Assembly (NCBI GenBank): GCA_014377485.1
Contig: JACMPM010000055.1
Coordinates: 29,774 to 93,773, forward strand
Length of the DNA stretch: 64,000 nucleotides
From: Bacteriovorax sp.
Lineage (GTDB): Bacteria; Bdellovibrionota; Bacteriovoracia; Bacteriovoracales; Bacteriovoracaceae
Reading direction: 5' to 3'
Positions 43,257 through 52,071 of this stretch are shown piece after piece (the first letter of the stretch is position 1; each line of letters begins with the position of its first letter). The notes under the pieces are model-generated. The model was not told the origin of the DNA. It saw only the letters and a program-made list of their open reading frames with translations, and searched no databases. The position numbers and the translations under genes were made by a program.

Positions 43257-44120
43257 ATGATTAAAGAATTAAGCCCATCCATTGTTCGAAAAATTTGGGG
43301 CGGAATAAAATTAGAGAAAATGAAAGGTTTGCCAATTACTTCCCAAGGAATTGTAGAACCTATTGGTGAAACGTTAGAAATTTATGAAAAACATTTACCA
43401 TATCTCGCAAAATTTATTGATACAAGTGATGAACTTTCCATTCAGGTACATCCTGGAGATGAGTACGCTCGTATACATGAAAACTCTTCAGGGAAAACGG
43501 AGTGTTGGATTATATTAGAAGCAAATGATAATGCAGGAGTTTATCTAGGGTTAAAACCTTATGTCACAAAAGATGAATTAAAATCTGCTCTCAAAGAAAA
43601 AAAAGCAATTAATGAACTTCTCAATTTTTATCCCGTTAAAAAAGGAGATTTTTTTTATGTTTCTGCCGGAAGTATTCATGCCATTGGACGGAATATTACA
43701 CTCGCTGAAGTTCAGCAAAATTCTGGAATCACTTACCGAGTTTGGGACTGGGATCGACTGGACGACAAGGGGGTTAGCCGTGAATTGCATGTCAAAAAAA
43801 GTCTCGATGTAATTAACTTTGATCCAACTTTTAATACAACTGAATTTTTTAGAATGAAAAAAGGTCTCTTGCAGATTGATGGACTCAATGAACTTTGCAG
43901 CCACCCGGACTTTCACTTGTTTCATTTGAACCTGAAAAAGGGCGAAGTATATCAGCGAGAATTAACAAGTCTTACTCGTCCATGCTCAATTCTCAATTTA
44001 GAAGGGAAGATTAAAATCAATCAAACAGACGTTGCATCTTACTGTGCAGTCACAATAGAAAATGAGTCGCAATTATCTGTTGCTGCAATTGAAAGTGGAT
44101 CACTTTTACTTATTTTTTAA
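43257..44120 (+). CDS. manA: Mannose-6-phosphate isomerase, class I (short form)
   Basis: 287 residues, the short bacterial type. Zinc-ligand motifs: SIQVHPGDEYARIHE, KTECWIILE, and FFYVSAGSIHAIG with the His, then EVQQNSGITYRVWDWDR. It interconverts mannose-6-phosphate and fructose-6-phosphate for mannose use or GDP-mannose supply to surface polysaccharide. No mannose operon is adjacent; it has its own promoter-like elements. A hairpin lies just after its stop codon. Confidence 0.93.
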   Translation: MIKELSPSIVRKIWGGIKLEKMKGLPITSQGIVEPIGETLEIYEKHLPYLAKFIDTSDELSIQVHPGDEYARIHENSSGKTECWIILEANDNAGVYLGLKPYVTKDELKSALKEKKAINELLNFYPVKKGDFFYVSAGSIHAIGRNITLAEVQQNSGITYRVWDWDRLDDKGVSRELHVKKSLDVINFDPTFNTTEFFRMKKGLLQIDGLNELCSHPDFHLFHLNLKKGEVYQRELTSLTRPCSILNLEGKIKINQTDVASYCAVTIENESQLSVAAIESGSLLLIF

Positions 44121-44121
44121 A

Positions 44122-44160
44122 AGAAGCCTCAACTTATTGGGGGATAAGACAAGGCTTGGG
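44122..44160 (-). terminator. Hairpin between manA and the convergent exported-protein gene
   Basis: AAGCCT (44124-44129) with AGGCTT (44152-44157), inside which CTTAT pairs with ATAAG around a TGGGGG loop. On the minus strand it is followed by CTTCTTTT, so it fits termination of the leftward gene. Confidence 0.6.
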
Positions 44161-44194
44161 TATCACTTGTGGGGGGCAAGCGATAAATTGAATT

Positions 44195-44536
44195 TTATTT
44201 TTGTTCGCAACTCAAAGGATACGTTACCTCATGTCCGGACTTGGCCTTGATGATGATATAGTCATCTGAATCTGAAAAATGAGCAGCATCTGCAATATGA
44301 ATTGTGTGCTTTTGGTTTTCAAAATCCACAATTTTAGTCATACCTGTTTCTGTTGATCTCGATCTTGAGATAACTGAAGCCAACTCTCTTTTAGCTGTTG
44401 TATCGAACTCATTAAAGAAGGTCACTCGCGTGTCTCTAATTTCAAAAACTTTATTTGAACGTGGAGTGTGACAAACAATACTTGCACTAGCTCCAAAGCT
44501 CATTACTGCGAAGATTGTGATAAATAATGCTTTCAT
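44195..44536 (-). CDS. Hypothetical exported protein
   Basis: 113 residues with a signal peptide (MKALFITIFAVMSFGASASI). The mature part is small, with one Cys near the N-terminus (VCHTPRS) and one at the C-terminus (PLSCEQK), which could form a single disulfide closing a beta-barrel-like domain. No family recognised. It has a purine-rich GAGAG before the start and a hairpin after the stop. Confidence 0.7.
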   Translation of the reverse strand: MKALFITIFAVMSFGASASIVCHTPRSNKVFEIRDTRVTFFNEFDTTAKRELASVISRSRSTETGMTKIVDFENQKHTIHIADAAHFSDSDDYIIIKAKSGHEVTYPLSCEQK

Positions 44537-44653
44537 AACTAACTCTCTTTTTTAAGTTTGCTTATGATTGTTAGAGCAAGGAAAGTGCCAGTTCTGGAGA
44601 TTTAGATCTTAGGGGTTTAGAGTAAGAATCCGATGAATGAAGTGTAAAAAATT

Positions 44654-44685
44654 TTAAAGCTGTCTAATAAATAGACAGCTTTTGA
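44654..44685 (-). terminator. Terminator after the phytase-like esterase gene
   Basis: AAAGCTGTCTA (44656-44666), loop ATAAA, TAGACAGCTTT (44672-44682), perfect 11-base stem with A/T flanks. A second, weaker hairpin (CCATA...TATGG with GGAA/TTCC) overlaps the stop codon at about 44691-44711. Confidence 0.8.
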
Positions 44686-44705
44686 GAGTTCCATAGAGGA
44701 AATTC

Positions 44706-45833
44706 CTATGGAATAATTTCAAAGGCTAGGAATTGTGTTCTTTGTAATTTATTAAAGTTGTTATCGCTCACCAGAATAATAGTATTGTGACCGTTGGCCA
44801 GCTTTGGTCCAAAGCAAATGCCTTCAATATTACCAAGTTTCTGAAAGTTGGCAGCCATTTGAGGACTAAATTCTTCGAGGTCAGCAATCAATTCCTTCTC
44901 GACCATTTTAATACTTATTCCCTTGATGGAATTGTATTTTGATATATCTGTGGTTTTATCATTAATAGAATTTTTGAAGATTCGAATGACTGCTTTTTTA
45001 GCTAAAGGCATATAACTTCTTTCAATTGAATAAAAATTATTCTCATCAATGGCCAGCATATCAGAGAGACCTGTTTCACCTACGGTCAAACCTGCCACTT
45101 TTATACTCGGGACTTTTTCTAAACGATAGGCCACTTCTTTAACTGGCTTAAGATCTTTATACTCAATAAGGCGAACAACGCTTGCGTAATTTGGACTAGA
45201 AGTGCGGTCATCTTGGTTTAGAGCTTCCTCAGTTCCCACCCAAACAGTTTTTCCGTCTGGAGTAGTTGTTAATGATTCAAAGGATAAATTATCTCTTACA
45301 CCTGTAGTGGTAATTTTATCTGCTACAGGAAAAAATTTTTCTGGGATCTCTACATTGCTTTTATAAGCTCCAAGTCGGGTAAATAGAATGACTTCAGGGA
45401 GGATTGGAGGTTCATGTTTAATTGATCCTTCAGAGCTCACTAGCAAATCACCATTATAAAAGGCGATTCCTTCAAAATCGATTGTACCTTTTTTGAATGG
45501 TTTTCCTTCCTTATTTTTAAGGATCACCACATCGGTCGGAGTGACGCTAAAACTCTTATCATCAAGTTTAAAATCGAATTCGTAAAAACGCGCATCATTG
45601 AAAACACTACGATCGTCACTTATCGCTAGAATCTTATTTTTCTCTTTGTCGTATGCGAGCCCGGAAAGTCCACCTATTTCAGTTTCTTTAAGCTTTTCAC
45701 CTGTGGGAAAATTTTGATCTGCTATAAATCTCAACTTCTCTGCTGCAAAGGCATTTGTTGTGGTAAATATACATGTAGCACATAGTGCAATTAAAACGAT
45801 TCCAAAAGTGTTTTTGCTAGAGTGTCTTTTCAC
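44706..45833 (-). CDS. Exported esterase-like protein of the phytase-like family
   Basis: 375 residues with a signal peptide (about 1-30). The mature part is a beta-propeller of the phytase-like (esterase-like activity) type: GGLSGLAYDKEKNKILAISDD, TIDFEGIAFYNGDLLVSSEGS, NLSFESLTTTPDGKTVWVGTEE, GLSDMLAIDENNFYSIERSY, and NIEGICFGPKL near the end. It probably acts in the periplasm or outside on a phosphate or acyl ester; substrate not known. It starts with GTG at 45833 behind AAGGAG and is divergent from dacB. Confidence 0.82.
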   Translation of the reverse strand: MKRHSSKNTFGIVLIALCATCIFTTTNAFAAEKLRFIADQNFPTGEKLKETEIGGLSGLAYDKEKNKILAISDDRSVFNDARFYEFDFKLDDKSFSVTPTDVVILKNKEGKPFKKGTIDFEGIAFYNGDLLVSSEGSIKHEPPILPEVILFTRLGAYKSNVEIPEKFFPVADKITTTGVRDNLSFESLTTTPDGKTVWVGTEEALNQDDRTSSPNYASVVRLIEYKDLKPVKEVAYRLEKVPSIKVAGLTVGETGLSDMLAIDENNFYSIERSYMPLAKKAVIRIFKNSINDKTTDISKYNSIKGISIKMVEKELIADLEEFSPQMAANFQKLGNIEGICFGPKLANGHNTIILVSDNNFNKLQRTQFLAFEIIP

Positions 45834-45910
45834 ACAATCTCCTTGTGAAAGATTTAAAACTAAAGTTAAAATATTAAACTAAATTTGGATCAACAAACCA
45901 AGAGATTTCT

Positions 45911-47320
45911 ATGAAGTTTTTAAGCATATTCCTTCTTTTAACGTCGATGTCATCTTCTTACGCTGACAGCCTAAATAATCAATTAAAAGCTATAATAAAA
46001 AAGCATCATTTCAATGAAAATTCATTGGGGCTTTATATTGAAGATGAAGGCAAAGAGGTTTTCAACTTGAACGCGTCGAAAATGATGGTTCCAGCCTCGC
46101 TTACAAAAATTGTAACAGGTGCGGCTGTCCTCAACAGTTTTCCAATGAATAAAAAATTTGAAACTAAATTAATGGCAAAAAATATTGTGAAAGATGGAAT
46201 TCTGCTTGGAGATCTTTGCCTAAAAGGTGGCGGAGATCCTTCTTTTGTTTCAGAGAAAATGTGGTATCTGGTGAATGAATTAAAAAGAACTGAATTAACT
46301 TTAATAGAAGGGGATCTTACAGTAGATGCCACTCGCTTTGATGAAGAACTATTCGACTCCGGAAGAGAGTCTGTAAGAGTGGACAGAGCTTTTGATGCAC
46401 CTATTTCAGCAGCTTCTTTTAATTGGAACAGCACAAATATCTTTATTCGTCCGGGTGCCATTGCTGGATCTCCTGCCAAAGTTTGGCTGGATCCTCAAAG
46501 TGATTATTTAGAACTTGAAAATAATACCAAGACTGTTTCTAGATCTGGTGTGAAGACACTTGAGGCAAGAAGAGTAAAGCTAGGCGATCACGACAAAATT
46601 ATAGTGAGCGGAACTATTTCATTTGATGGCCCTGAAGCCGTCATCTATAAAAGTGTTTCTAATCCTAATTTATGGATAGGGATGCACTTAAAGGAATTTT
46701 TAAAACAAAGAGGAATCTCACTCAAAGGAAAAGTTAAAGTTGCGGCCTGTGTACCAAATGCAAATACTTTGGCGGTATCGCAGTCTAAGAATTTGAATGA
46801 AATCACTACAGACATGCTTAAGTTTTCCAATAATTTTGTAGCAGAAATGTTAGCTAAAAACCTGGCGGCAGAAAATAGTACTGCTCCTGCTCGCATGAAA
46901 GATGGAATCGAAGAGATTAAAAAATATATGGATAGTTTAGGCTTTGAGCGTAAAGATTATATATTAGAAAATGTTTCTGGTTTAACTCGCGATAATCGCT
47001 TTTCAGCTAAGCAATTAGCTCTAGTATTAAATACAGTTAAGAATGATTTTCTCATTTTTCCGGAATTCGTTTCTGGCTTACCAATAGCAGGCGTCGATGG
47101 TACTTTGAAGAATCGGATGAAAACCAAAATGGTTGATAAAACCGAGCAAAGCCTGGTGCGTGCTAAAACAGGTTACCTCGATGGTGTCGTGGGCCTAGCA
47201 GGATTTGCTGGAAGAAAAAATAATTCTCCACTGACTTTTGTTTTTATGTTTAATGGAGATTATCAACAAGGCATGGCAGCTCGTCCTTTGTTTGACGATT
47301 TAATCAAGCAATTAAAATAA
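45911..47320 (+). CDS. dacB: D-alanyl-D-alanine carboxypeptidase/endopeptidase (PBP4/DacB family)
   Basis: 469 residues, S13 family. Signal peptide (about 1-18), then SLTK with the nucleophile near Ser63, SNN near 306-308, and KTG near 419-421. The spacing between the first two motifs is long, so the extra domains II and III of PBP4 appear to be present. This enzyme removes terminal D-Ala and cuts 4-3 cross-links in peptidoglycan. In Bdellovibrio, related secreted DacB proteins round up prey; whether this copy is predatory or cares for its own wall cannot be decided, but domain III-lacking predatory forms differ from this one. Confidence 0.93.
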   Translation: MKFLSIFLLLTSMSSSYADSLNNQLKAIIKKHHFNENSLGLYIEDEGKEVFNLNASKMMVPASLTKIVTGAAVLNSFPMNKKFETKLMAKNIVKDGILLGDLCLKGGGDPSFVSEKMWYLVNELKRTELTLIEGDLTVDATRFDEELFDSGRESVRVDRAFDAPISAASFNWNSTNIFIRPGAIAGSPAKVWLDPQSDYLELENNTKTVSRSGVKTLEARRVKLGDHDKIIVSGTISFDGPEAVIYKSVSNPNLWIGMHLKEFLKQRGISLKGKVKVAACVPNANTLAVSQSKNLNEITTDMLKFSNNFVAEMLAKNLAAENSTAPARMKDGIEEIKKYMDSLGFERKDYILENVSGLTRDNRFSAKQLALVLNTVKNDFLIFPEFVSGLPIAGVDGTLKNRMKTKMVDKTEQSLVRAKTGYLDGVVGLAGFAGRKNNSPLTFVFMFNGDYQQGMAARPLFDDLIKQLK

Positions 47321-47344
47321 ATTAAAAAGCCCAGGAATTTAATT

Positions 47345-49099
47345 ATGTCACTAGCAACTAAAAGAACTCAAACTCTCACTAGAGCAGAACTTCAAAAAGT
47401 TTTAGCAGTAGCTCGTGGCGATGAGCTTGCAGATATACTTATAAAAAATGTAAAAATTCTAGACCTGGTTAATGGTGAGGTCATTGAATCTGCCATCGTT
47501 ATCACTGGGAAAACCATTGCCGGTATTGGAATAGAGTATAGCGATTCAGATGCCCACCAAATTATAGATGGAAGGGGATTGACTGCAGTTCCTGGTTTTA
47601 TCGATGGACATCTTCATATTGAATCTTCCATGATGAATCCTTTTGAATTTGAACGCATGACTCTTCCATTAGGTACAACAACTGCTATTTGTGATCCTCA
47701 TGAAATAACCAATGTTATGGGAGATCGAGGATACTCATGGTTTCTTCGCTGTTCAGAACTCATGCACCAAAATCTTTTTGTGCAAACTTCTTCATGTGTT
47801 CCGGCCTTGCCTGGGTTTGAAACTAATGGCGGTGAATTCAAACTCATTGATATGAAAAAATATAAAACCCATCCCAATGTTCTGGGTCTCGCTGAAATGA
47901 TGAACTTTCCTGGAGTCATTAACGGAAACGAGAGCGTTTTAGATAAAATTGAAGAATACTCAGATATGAATCTCGACGGTCACTGTCCGATGTTGCGGGG
48001 AAAAGCTCTGAATGCTTATATCGCAGCAGGAATTCAAAACTGTCACGAAACGGTGACAAAAGAAGAAGGCAAAGAGAAATTGCAAAAAGGAATGTCGCTC
48101 ATTCTTCGCGAAGGTTCGGTTGCCAAAAACTTAAAGTCACTTGCTCCGCTAGTAACCGAATTTAATTCGACACAATGTTTTCTTTGCACTGATGACCGCA
48201 ATCCCTATGAAATATTAAAAGAAGGTCATATTAATTACATGATCAAAAAAATGATTAATGAATTAAACATCCCAATGCATATCGCTTACAGACTATCTTC
48301 TTATTCGGCCGCAAGACATTTTGGATTAAAACGATTAGGTCTTATTGCTCCTGGTAAACAAGCTGATATTGTCTTGTTAAAAAATCTGGAAAAAGTTGAA
48401 ATTGCCCAAGTCTATATTGCAGGGAAAAGAATTCAAGATTTAAAACTGAATGAAGAGCTCAATGAAAAAATGAAGCTTTCTCACCCACCTTTAGAAAATA
48501 CCATCAAGCGCGAGCCTTTAACTGAAAAAGATTTTCAATATAATTTAAAAGTTGGAAAATATAATGTTATTGAAATTGTAAAAGATGAAATTATTACCAA
48601 TCATATTACTGTAAATTTTAACGGCACAAAATTTGATCAAGAAGATATCCTCTTCATGGTTAATATTGAACGCTACGGAAATAATTTGAGCCCAGCACTT
48701 GGATTAGTAAAAGGTATCGGTTTATCAAAAGGGGCTATCGCTGCAAGTGTAGCTCACGACTCTCACAATTTAATGGTAGTTGGAAAAACGATTGCTGAAA
48801 TCGTAGTTGCAGCTAATGCTTTAATTAAATCAGGTGGAGGACTTTGTGTAGTCGATGGAGAACAGGTTACTGCACTTTTAGAACTTCCATTAGCAGGACT
48901 TCTCAGTCTTAAAACGGGGATCGAGATTTACGAAGAAATAAAAAAATTGAAAGTTGAATATCATAAATTAGGCATCATTTTAGAAGAGCCTTTTATTCAA
49001 ATGGCCTTCTTAGCATTGCCCGTAATTCCGAAATTGAAACTAACTGATAAAGGTCTCTTTGATGTAAGTACATTTTCTTACATACCGCTTGAAGCCTAA
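47345..49099 (+). CDS. ade: Adenine deaminase
   Basis: 584 residues, the usual length. Converts adenine to hypoxanthine and ammonia in purine salvage. Amidohydrolase metal-site motifs: FIDGHLHIESSMMNPFEF, ICDPHEITNVMG, the GHCPMLRG and NCHETV segments, and the ADIVLLKNLEK beta-sandwich return; the C-terminal domain has AASVAHDSHNLMVVG. It starts at ATG 47345 with weak ribosome site, 24 bases after dacB, and is followed 5 bases later by the GIY-YIG gene. Confidence 0.94.
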   Translation: MSLATKRTQTLTRAELQKVLAVARGDELADILIKNVKILDLVNGEVIESAIVITGKTIAGIGIEYSDSDAHQIIDGRGLTAVPGFIDGHLHIESSMMNPFEFERMTLPLGTTTAICDPHEITNVMGDRGYSWFLRCSELMHQNLFVQTSSCVPALPGFETNGGEFKLIDMKKYKTHPNVLGLAEMMNFPGVINGNESVLDKIEEYSDMNLDGHCPMLRGKALNAYIAAGIQNCHETVTKEEGKEKLQKGMSLILREGSVAKNLKSLAPLVTEFNSTQCFLCTDDRNPYEILKEGHINYMIKKMINELNIPMHIAYRLSSYSAARHFGLKRLGLIAPGKQADIVLLKNLEKVEIAQVYIAGKRIQDLKLNEELNEKMKLSHPPLENTIKREPLTEKDFQYNLKVGKYNVIEIVKDEIITNHITVNFNGTKFDQEDILFMVNIERYGNNLSPALGLVKGIGLSKGAIAASVAHDSHNLMVVGKTIAEIVVAANALIKSGGGLCVVDGEQVTALLELPLAGLLSLKTGIEIYEEIKKLKVEYHKLGIILEEPFIQMAFLALPVIPKLKLTDKGLFDVSTFSYIPLEA

Positions 49100-49104
49100 A
49101 ACCT

Positions 49105-49446
49105 ATGTCAGATTGGTTTGTTTATATCATCCACACCGAGAAAAATCGCCTTTACACAGGGATTACAACTGATATTGACCGCCGCTTCCAAGAACATTCT
49201 GGAGACTTACCACGCGGAGCTAAATTTTTTAGAAGTGATAAACCGTTAAAAATTGTGTATGTTGAGCCTTGTAAAAACAGAAGTGAAGCAACAATTAAAG
49301 AGGCGGCGATTAAAAAGCTGACTCGGTTGCAAAAAGAAAATTTTATCAAGGAATCTATTCATGGTGGAAACAAAATTCACGTCGGAAGGAAAAAGCAAAG
49401 CAAACACGTGGCAGGAAGCACTCGATCTCCTCATAAAGGGAAATAA
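49105..49446 (+). CDS. GIY-YIG nuclease-superfamily protein (YhbQ/UPF0213-like)
   Basis: 113 residues. WFVYIIHTEKNRLYTGIT contains the GIY-YIG equivalent (VYI...YTG), then IDRRFQEHSG with Arg/His and KPLKIVYVEPCKNRSEAT with the metal Glu. Such small stand-alone domains act on DNA in repair or have no known role. The last ~25 residues are basic and overlap the carbonic anhydrase start by 86 bases in another frame. Confidence 0.85.
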   Translation: MSDWFVYIIHTEKNRLYTGITTDIDRRFQEHSGDLPRGAKFFRSDKPLKIVYVEPCKNRSEATIKEAAIKKLTRLQKENFIKESIHGGNKIHVGRKKQSKHVAGSTRSPHKGK

Positions 49447-49984
49447 CGACTTCGCTACTGGAAGCACAACACATCCTGAGCGCGGACATGAAACTCTATT
49501 TGCCCAATACCTAAAACAATATCCATTTGCCGGGATTTTGAGTTGTGCCGATTCACGAGTCGTCCCAGAACTGGTATTCGATGTTGGAATTGGTGACCTC
49601 TTCACTTGCAGAATCGCCGGAACTGTTTTATCAGACGCCGTAATAGGTAGCTTAGAGTTTGCTGTAGAAGTTTTAGGAGTGCCGTTACTCATTGTAATGG
49701 GGCATGAAAACTGTGGAGCATTCCGCGCTTGTATGAATCCAGAACATCATCCAAACGTAAGAGGTATTTCTTGGCAGATTATGCCAATCATCGAAGAGTG
49801 CCGAAATCTTCCGGGAGATCTACTCTATAATTCGATTTTAGCAAATGCTCGAAAAGTTTCACAACAACTTAGAACAGTCGGACCAGTATTGAGTCAAAAA
49901 GTAAGATCAGGTGAAATTAAAATTATTCCTGCTTACCACTCACTTTCAACCGGACTTGTAACTTTCTTCGATGTTGATCTTTAA
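49361..49984 (+). CDS. Beta-class carbonic anhydrase
   Basis: 207 residues. Zinc site: SCADSRVVPE with Cys and Asp, and GHENCGA with His and Cys. It interconverts CO2 and bicarbonate in the cytoplasm. The start at ATG 49361 lies inside the GIY-YIG gene, with AAGGA 8 bases upstream; family members usually need this N-terminal helix (TWQEALDLLIKGN), so the 86-base overlap seems real. Confidence 0.93.
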   Translation: MVETKFTSEGKSKANTWQEALDLLIKGNNDFATGSTTHPERGHETLFAQYLKQYPFAGILSCADSRVVPELVFDVGIGDLFTCRIAGTVLSDAVIGSLEFAVEVLGVPLLIVMGHENCGAFRACMNPEHHPNVRGISWQIMPIIEECRNLPGDLLYNSILANARKVSQQLRTVGPVLSQKVRSGEIKIIPAYHSLSTGLVTFFDVDL

Positions 49985-49995
49985 ATTTTATATCT

Positions 49996-50628
49996 ATGGA
50001 AAAATTTGAAATCCTTTTTTGTGAAAAAATAAATCATGTGTTGGGAAATCTTGACCCAGCCCATGATCTCTCGCATGTAAAGAGAGTCGTGAGTAGTGCA
50101 AAAGCAATAGCCATTTTAGAAGGAGCAAATTTAGAAGTTGTGATTCCTGCAGCTTGGTTGCACGATCTTGTTAACCTTCCTAAAGATCATCCAGAGAGGA
50201 GTATGGCCTCCCGATTGGCAGCAAAAGCTGCGCTTTTATTTTTAACGAATGTGGATTACCCCAAAAAATATTTCCCTGAAATTTTTCATTCCATCGAGGC
50301 CCATAGTTTTAGTGGTGGAATTTATCCTGAAACACTAGAAGCAAAAATTGTTCAGGATGCTGACCGCTTGGACGGCTTAGGTGCAATTGGACTTGCTCGT
50401 TTGTTTTCGATTTCAACTCAGCTTAATCGCCCTTTTTATAATGTTGAAGATCCCTTTGCTGCTAATCGACCGATAGATGACAAACAAAATGCCCTCGACC
50501 ATATCGATACTAAATTAAAAAAAGTAGTCGAGTTAATGAATACGCAATCAGCGAAATTTGAAGCGATAAAAAGAATGTCATTCATCCAGGATTTTTTAGA
50601 GCAGCTTAAATCAGAAATTACCGACTAA
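49996..50628 (+). CDS. HD-domain hydrolase (YedJ-like)
   Basis: 210 residues: DPAHDLSHVKRVVSSA with the first metal His, AAWLHDLVNLPKDHPERS with the HD pair, SIEAHSFSGG and IVQDADRLDGLGAIGLARLF with the later Asp. Such enzymes hydrolyse phosphate esters of unknown identity. It is last in the dacB-ade-GIY-YIG-carbonic anhydrase-HD run, all rightward with short gaps. Confidence 0.88.
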   Translation: MEKFEILFCEKINHVLGNLDPAHDLSHVKRVVSSAKAIAILEGANLEVVIPAAWLHDLVNLPKDHPERSMASRLAAKAALLFLTNVDYPKKYFPEIFHSIEAHSFSGGIYPETLEAKIVQDADRLDGLGAIGLARLFSISTQLNRPFYNVEDPFAANRPIDDKQNALDHIDTKLKKVVELMNTQSAKFEAIKRMSFIQDFLEQLKSEITD

Positions 50629-50706
50629 AAAATTTTGGTTTTAAAAGGTAAACTAAATAAAAACTTTCCGATAGAGTACGTAAAGGGTCATTGATACGAC
50701 TTCAAC

Positions 50707-50736
50707 TTGATCTATTTAATAGAAAATTTCTATATT
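50707..50736 (+). promoter_or_regulatory. Promoter of the exported repeat protein gene
   Basis: TTGATC (50707-50712) and TATATT (50731-50736), 18-base spacing, about 90 bases before the start codon at 50827. Confidence 0.5.
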
Positions 50737-50826
50737 AATGGTTCGAAAAATATATTTATTTAACACGCACTAATAGCGCAAAATTAATATTGAAGAAACA
50801 AAATTGAAGCAACCAAGGAGTAATTT

Positions 50827-51246
50827 ATGAAAAAATTTAATTCCACGCTTCTTTCAACTGTATATTTTTTTACTCTCTTTATGGTGATGAATGTATCGTA
50901 TGGAGCCATTCCCGCGATGACAACAACACCCGGGGCTGCCCCCTCATCTACTTCTGGGATAATTAATTCCGGACCTAATTCTGGAGCTAATTCTGGAGCT
51001 AATTCTGCAGTAACAACACCAGGAGTGGGGCCTTTTTCCACCTCTGGAATAATTAATCAAGCACCGGCTTTACCTATAGTTGTTCAGCCAGGCTCAACTT
51101 TAAACTCTAATAATGCACCCACAGCTTGTGTAGATTCAGGATCGCAAGGAAGTAGATGTGGAGTTGAGGCCGTAAATTTTTGTAAATTAAATCCTCAGGC
51201 TGCAAATTGCCAAACAATTAATAACGATACAAATATAATAAAATAA
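50827..51246 (+). CDS. Exported low-complexity repeat protein, C-terminal cysteine motif
   Basis: 139 residues with a signal peptide (about 1-26). The middle has two copies of a 15-residue unit (TTPGxxPxSTSGIIN at about 33-47 and 63-77) separated by Ser-Gly-Ala-Asn repeats. The C-terminus carries four Cys (CVDSGSQGSRCGVEAVNFC and ANCQ). Surface or matrix attachment is possible; no family recognised. It starts behind AAGGAG and ends at a strong terminator. Its neighbour is another repeat protein. Confidence 0.65.
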   Translation: MKKFNSTLLSTVYFFTLFMVMNVSYGAIPAMTTTPGAAPSSTSGIINSGPNSGANSGANSAVTTPGVGPFSTSGIINQAPALPIVVQPGSTLNSNNAPTACVDSGSQGSRCGVEAVNFCKLNPQAANCQTINNDTNIIK

Positions 51247-51261
51247 AAAGAATATAATAAA

Positions 51262-51295
51262 AGAAACCTCGTTATTATTCGAGGTTTTTTTTTTA
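51262..51295 (+). terminator. Terminator between the two repeat-protein genes
   Basis: AAACCTCG (51264-51271) and CGAGGTTT (51280-51287), loop TTATTATT, then a long T run. Confidence 0.85.
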
Positions 51296-51309
51296 TTCAT
51301 CGGAGGAGT

Positions 51310-51675
51310 GTGAAATTTTTTTTTAGTAAGTTATTAACAATATTTTGTATTTCATTTTTTATGTCTTTCTCGTTTAAAATATTGTATGCTCAGACTATTA
51401 TTAATTCTTGGCAATATGCAAATCCTTTTCAAGCAATCACCTCATCATCTATAAACAACTACGGCATACTTCAAACTGGTATTAAAGATCCTGGTGTGAT
51501 CCAGCCTGGTGTGATCCAGCCTGGTGTGATCCAGTCTGGTGTGATCCAGTCTGGTGTGATCCAGTCTGGTATAATCCAGCCTGGTATAATCCAGTCTGGT
51601 GTGATCCAGCCTGGTGTAATTCAAACAGGCGTAAACCAGCCTAGTGTAAATGAGCACGGTATATTTCAGCCTTAG
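51310..51675 (+). CDS. Exported pentapeptide-type tandem repeat protein
   Basis: 121 residues. GTG start at 51310 behind GGAGG; signal peptide about 1-27 (ending LYAQ). Residues about 57-121 are thirteen five-residue units of the type G-V-I-Q-(P/S). A regular beta structure such as a solenoid or a flexible surface stalk is likely. It is not the classic A(D/N)LxX pentapeptide family. No domain follows; the frame ends on the last repeat. Its promoter would have to lie in the terminator region upstream. Function unknown. Confidence 0.6.
   Translation: MKFFFSKLLTIFCISFFMSFSFKILYAQTIINSWQYANPFQAITSSSINNYGILQTGIKDPGVIQPGVIQPGVIQSGVIQSGVIQSGIIQPGIIQSGVIQPGVIQTGVNQPSVNEHGIFQP
51478..51672 (+). repeat. 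Thirteen 15-bp tandem repeats
   Basis: The unit is ggtgtgatccagcct with mostly single-base changes; the central copies are nearly identical, the outer ones more divergent. Each unit codes for G-V-I-Q-P or a close variant. Multiples of three mean copy-number change keeps the frame. Confidence 0.9.
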
Positions 51676-51723
51676 ATAATTTTATAGAAAATTTTTAAAA
51701 TAATTAAAAAAGAATATTCGGAT

Positions 51724-51939
51724 TTATTCTTCTTCGTCAAAAACACCATCACTCCAATTCGATTGGAATTCAGAAGGAACATTGGGATCAACTTTATCTT
51801 TGTATCCGTAAGGACAATGAAGGCAACCGCTCTGACAGCAGTGTCCGCGATCTAAATGATATTTTTCTGTGAAGACTAGATTGCCATCTGTGTTGATGTA
51901 ATAATCAATATTGGGAATAAGTGCAGAGGTAGTGGCCAT
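51724..51939 (-). CDS. DUF5522 (CCxxGCxHCPY) small protein
   Basis: 71 residues. RGHCCQSGCLHCPYGYKD matches the DUF5522 cysteine motif, which probably binds a metal. The tail is acidic. Function unknown; related small proteins often sit near ribosome- or metal-related genes. It starts at ATG 51939. Confidence 0.75.
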   Translation of the reverse strand: MATTSALIPNIDYYINTDGNLVFTEKYHLDRGHCCQSGCLHCPYGYKDKVDPNVPSEFQSNWSDGVFDEEE

Positions 51940-52002
51940 AATTTTTTCAAAATTGTCTGCTTCGGCTCTAGCCTCTCGTAGACATACTTCCCGTCTGGGA
52001 AT

Positions 52003-52032
52003 AAAAACGGCCCATTACTGGGCCGCTTTTTA
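52003..52032 (-). terminator. Terminator of the RRM gene
   Basis: CGGCCCA (52008-52014), loop TTAC, TGGGCCG (52019-52025), A run to the left (T on the minus strand). Confidence 0.85.
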
Positions 52033-52071
52033 TATATAGGTTGCAATTAGCATTCTAGATAGAATTTCGGA

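Noticed and set aside
49246..49692. Minus-strand 148-residue frame opposite GIY-YIG and carbonic anhydrase
   Set aside because: Shadow of two conserved genes, without signals of its own.
51445..51657. Antisense repeat frame (Leu-Asp-His-Thr-Arg repeats)
   Set aside because: Reverse reading of the 15-bp array; no start signals.
51478..51672. CRISPR array
   Set aside because: Units are contiguous 15-bp copies with no spacers and code for a regular peptide in one frame.
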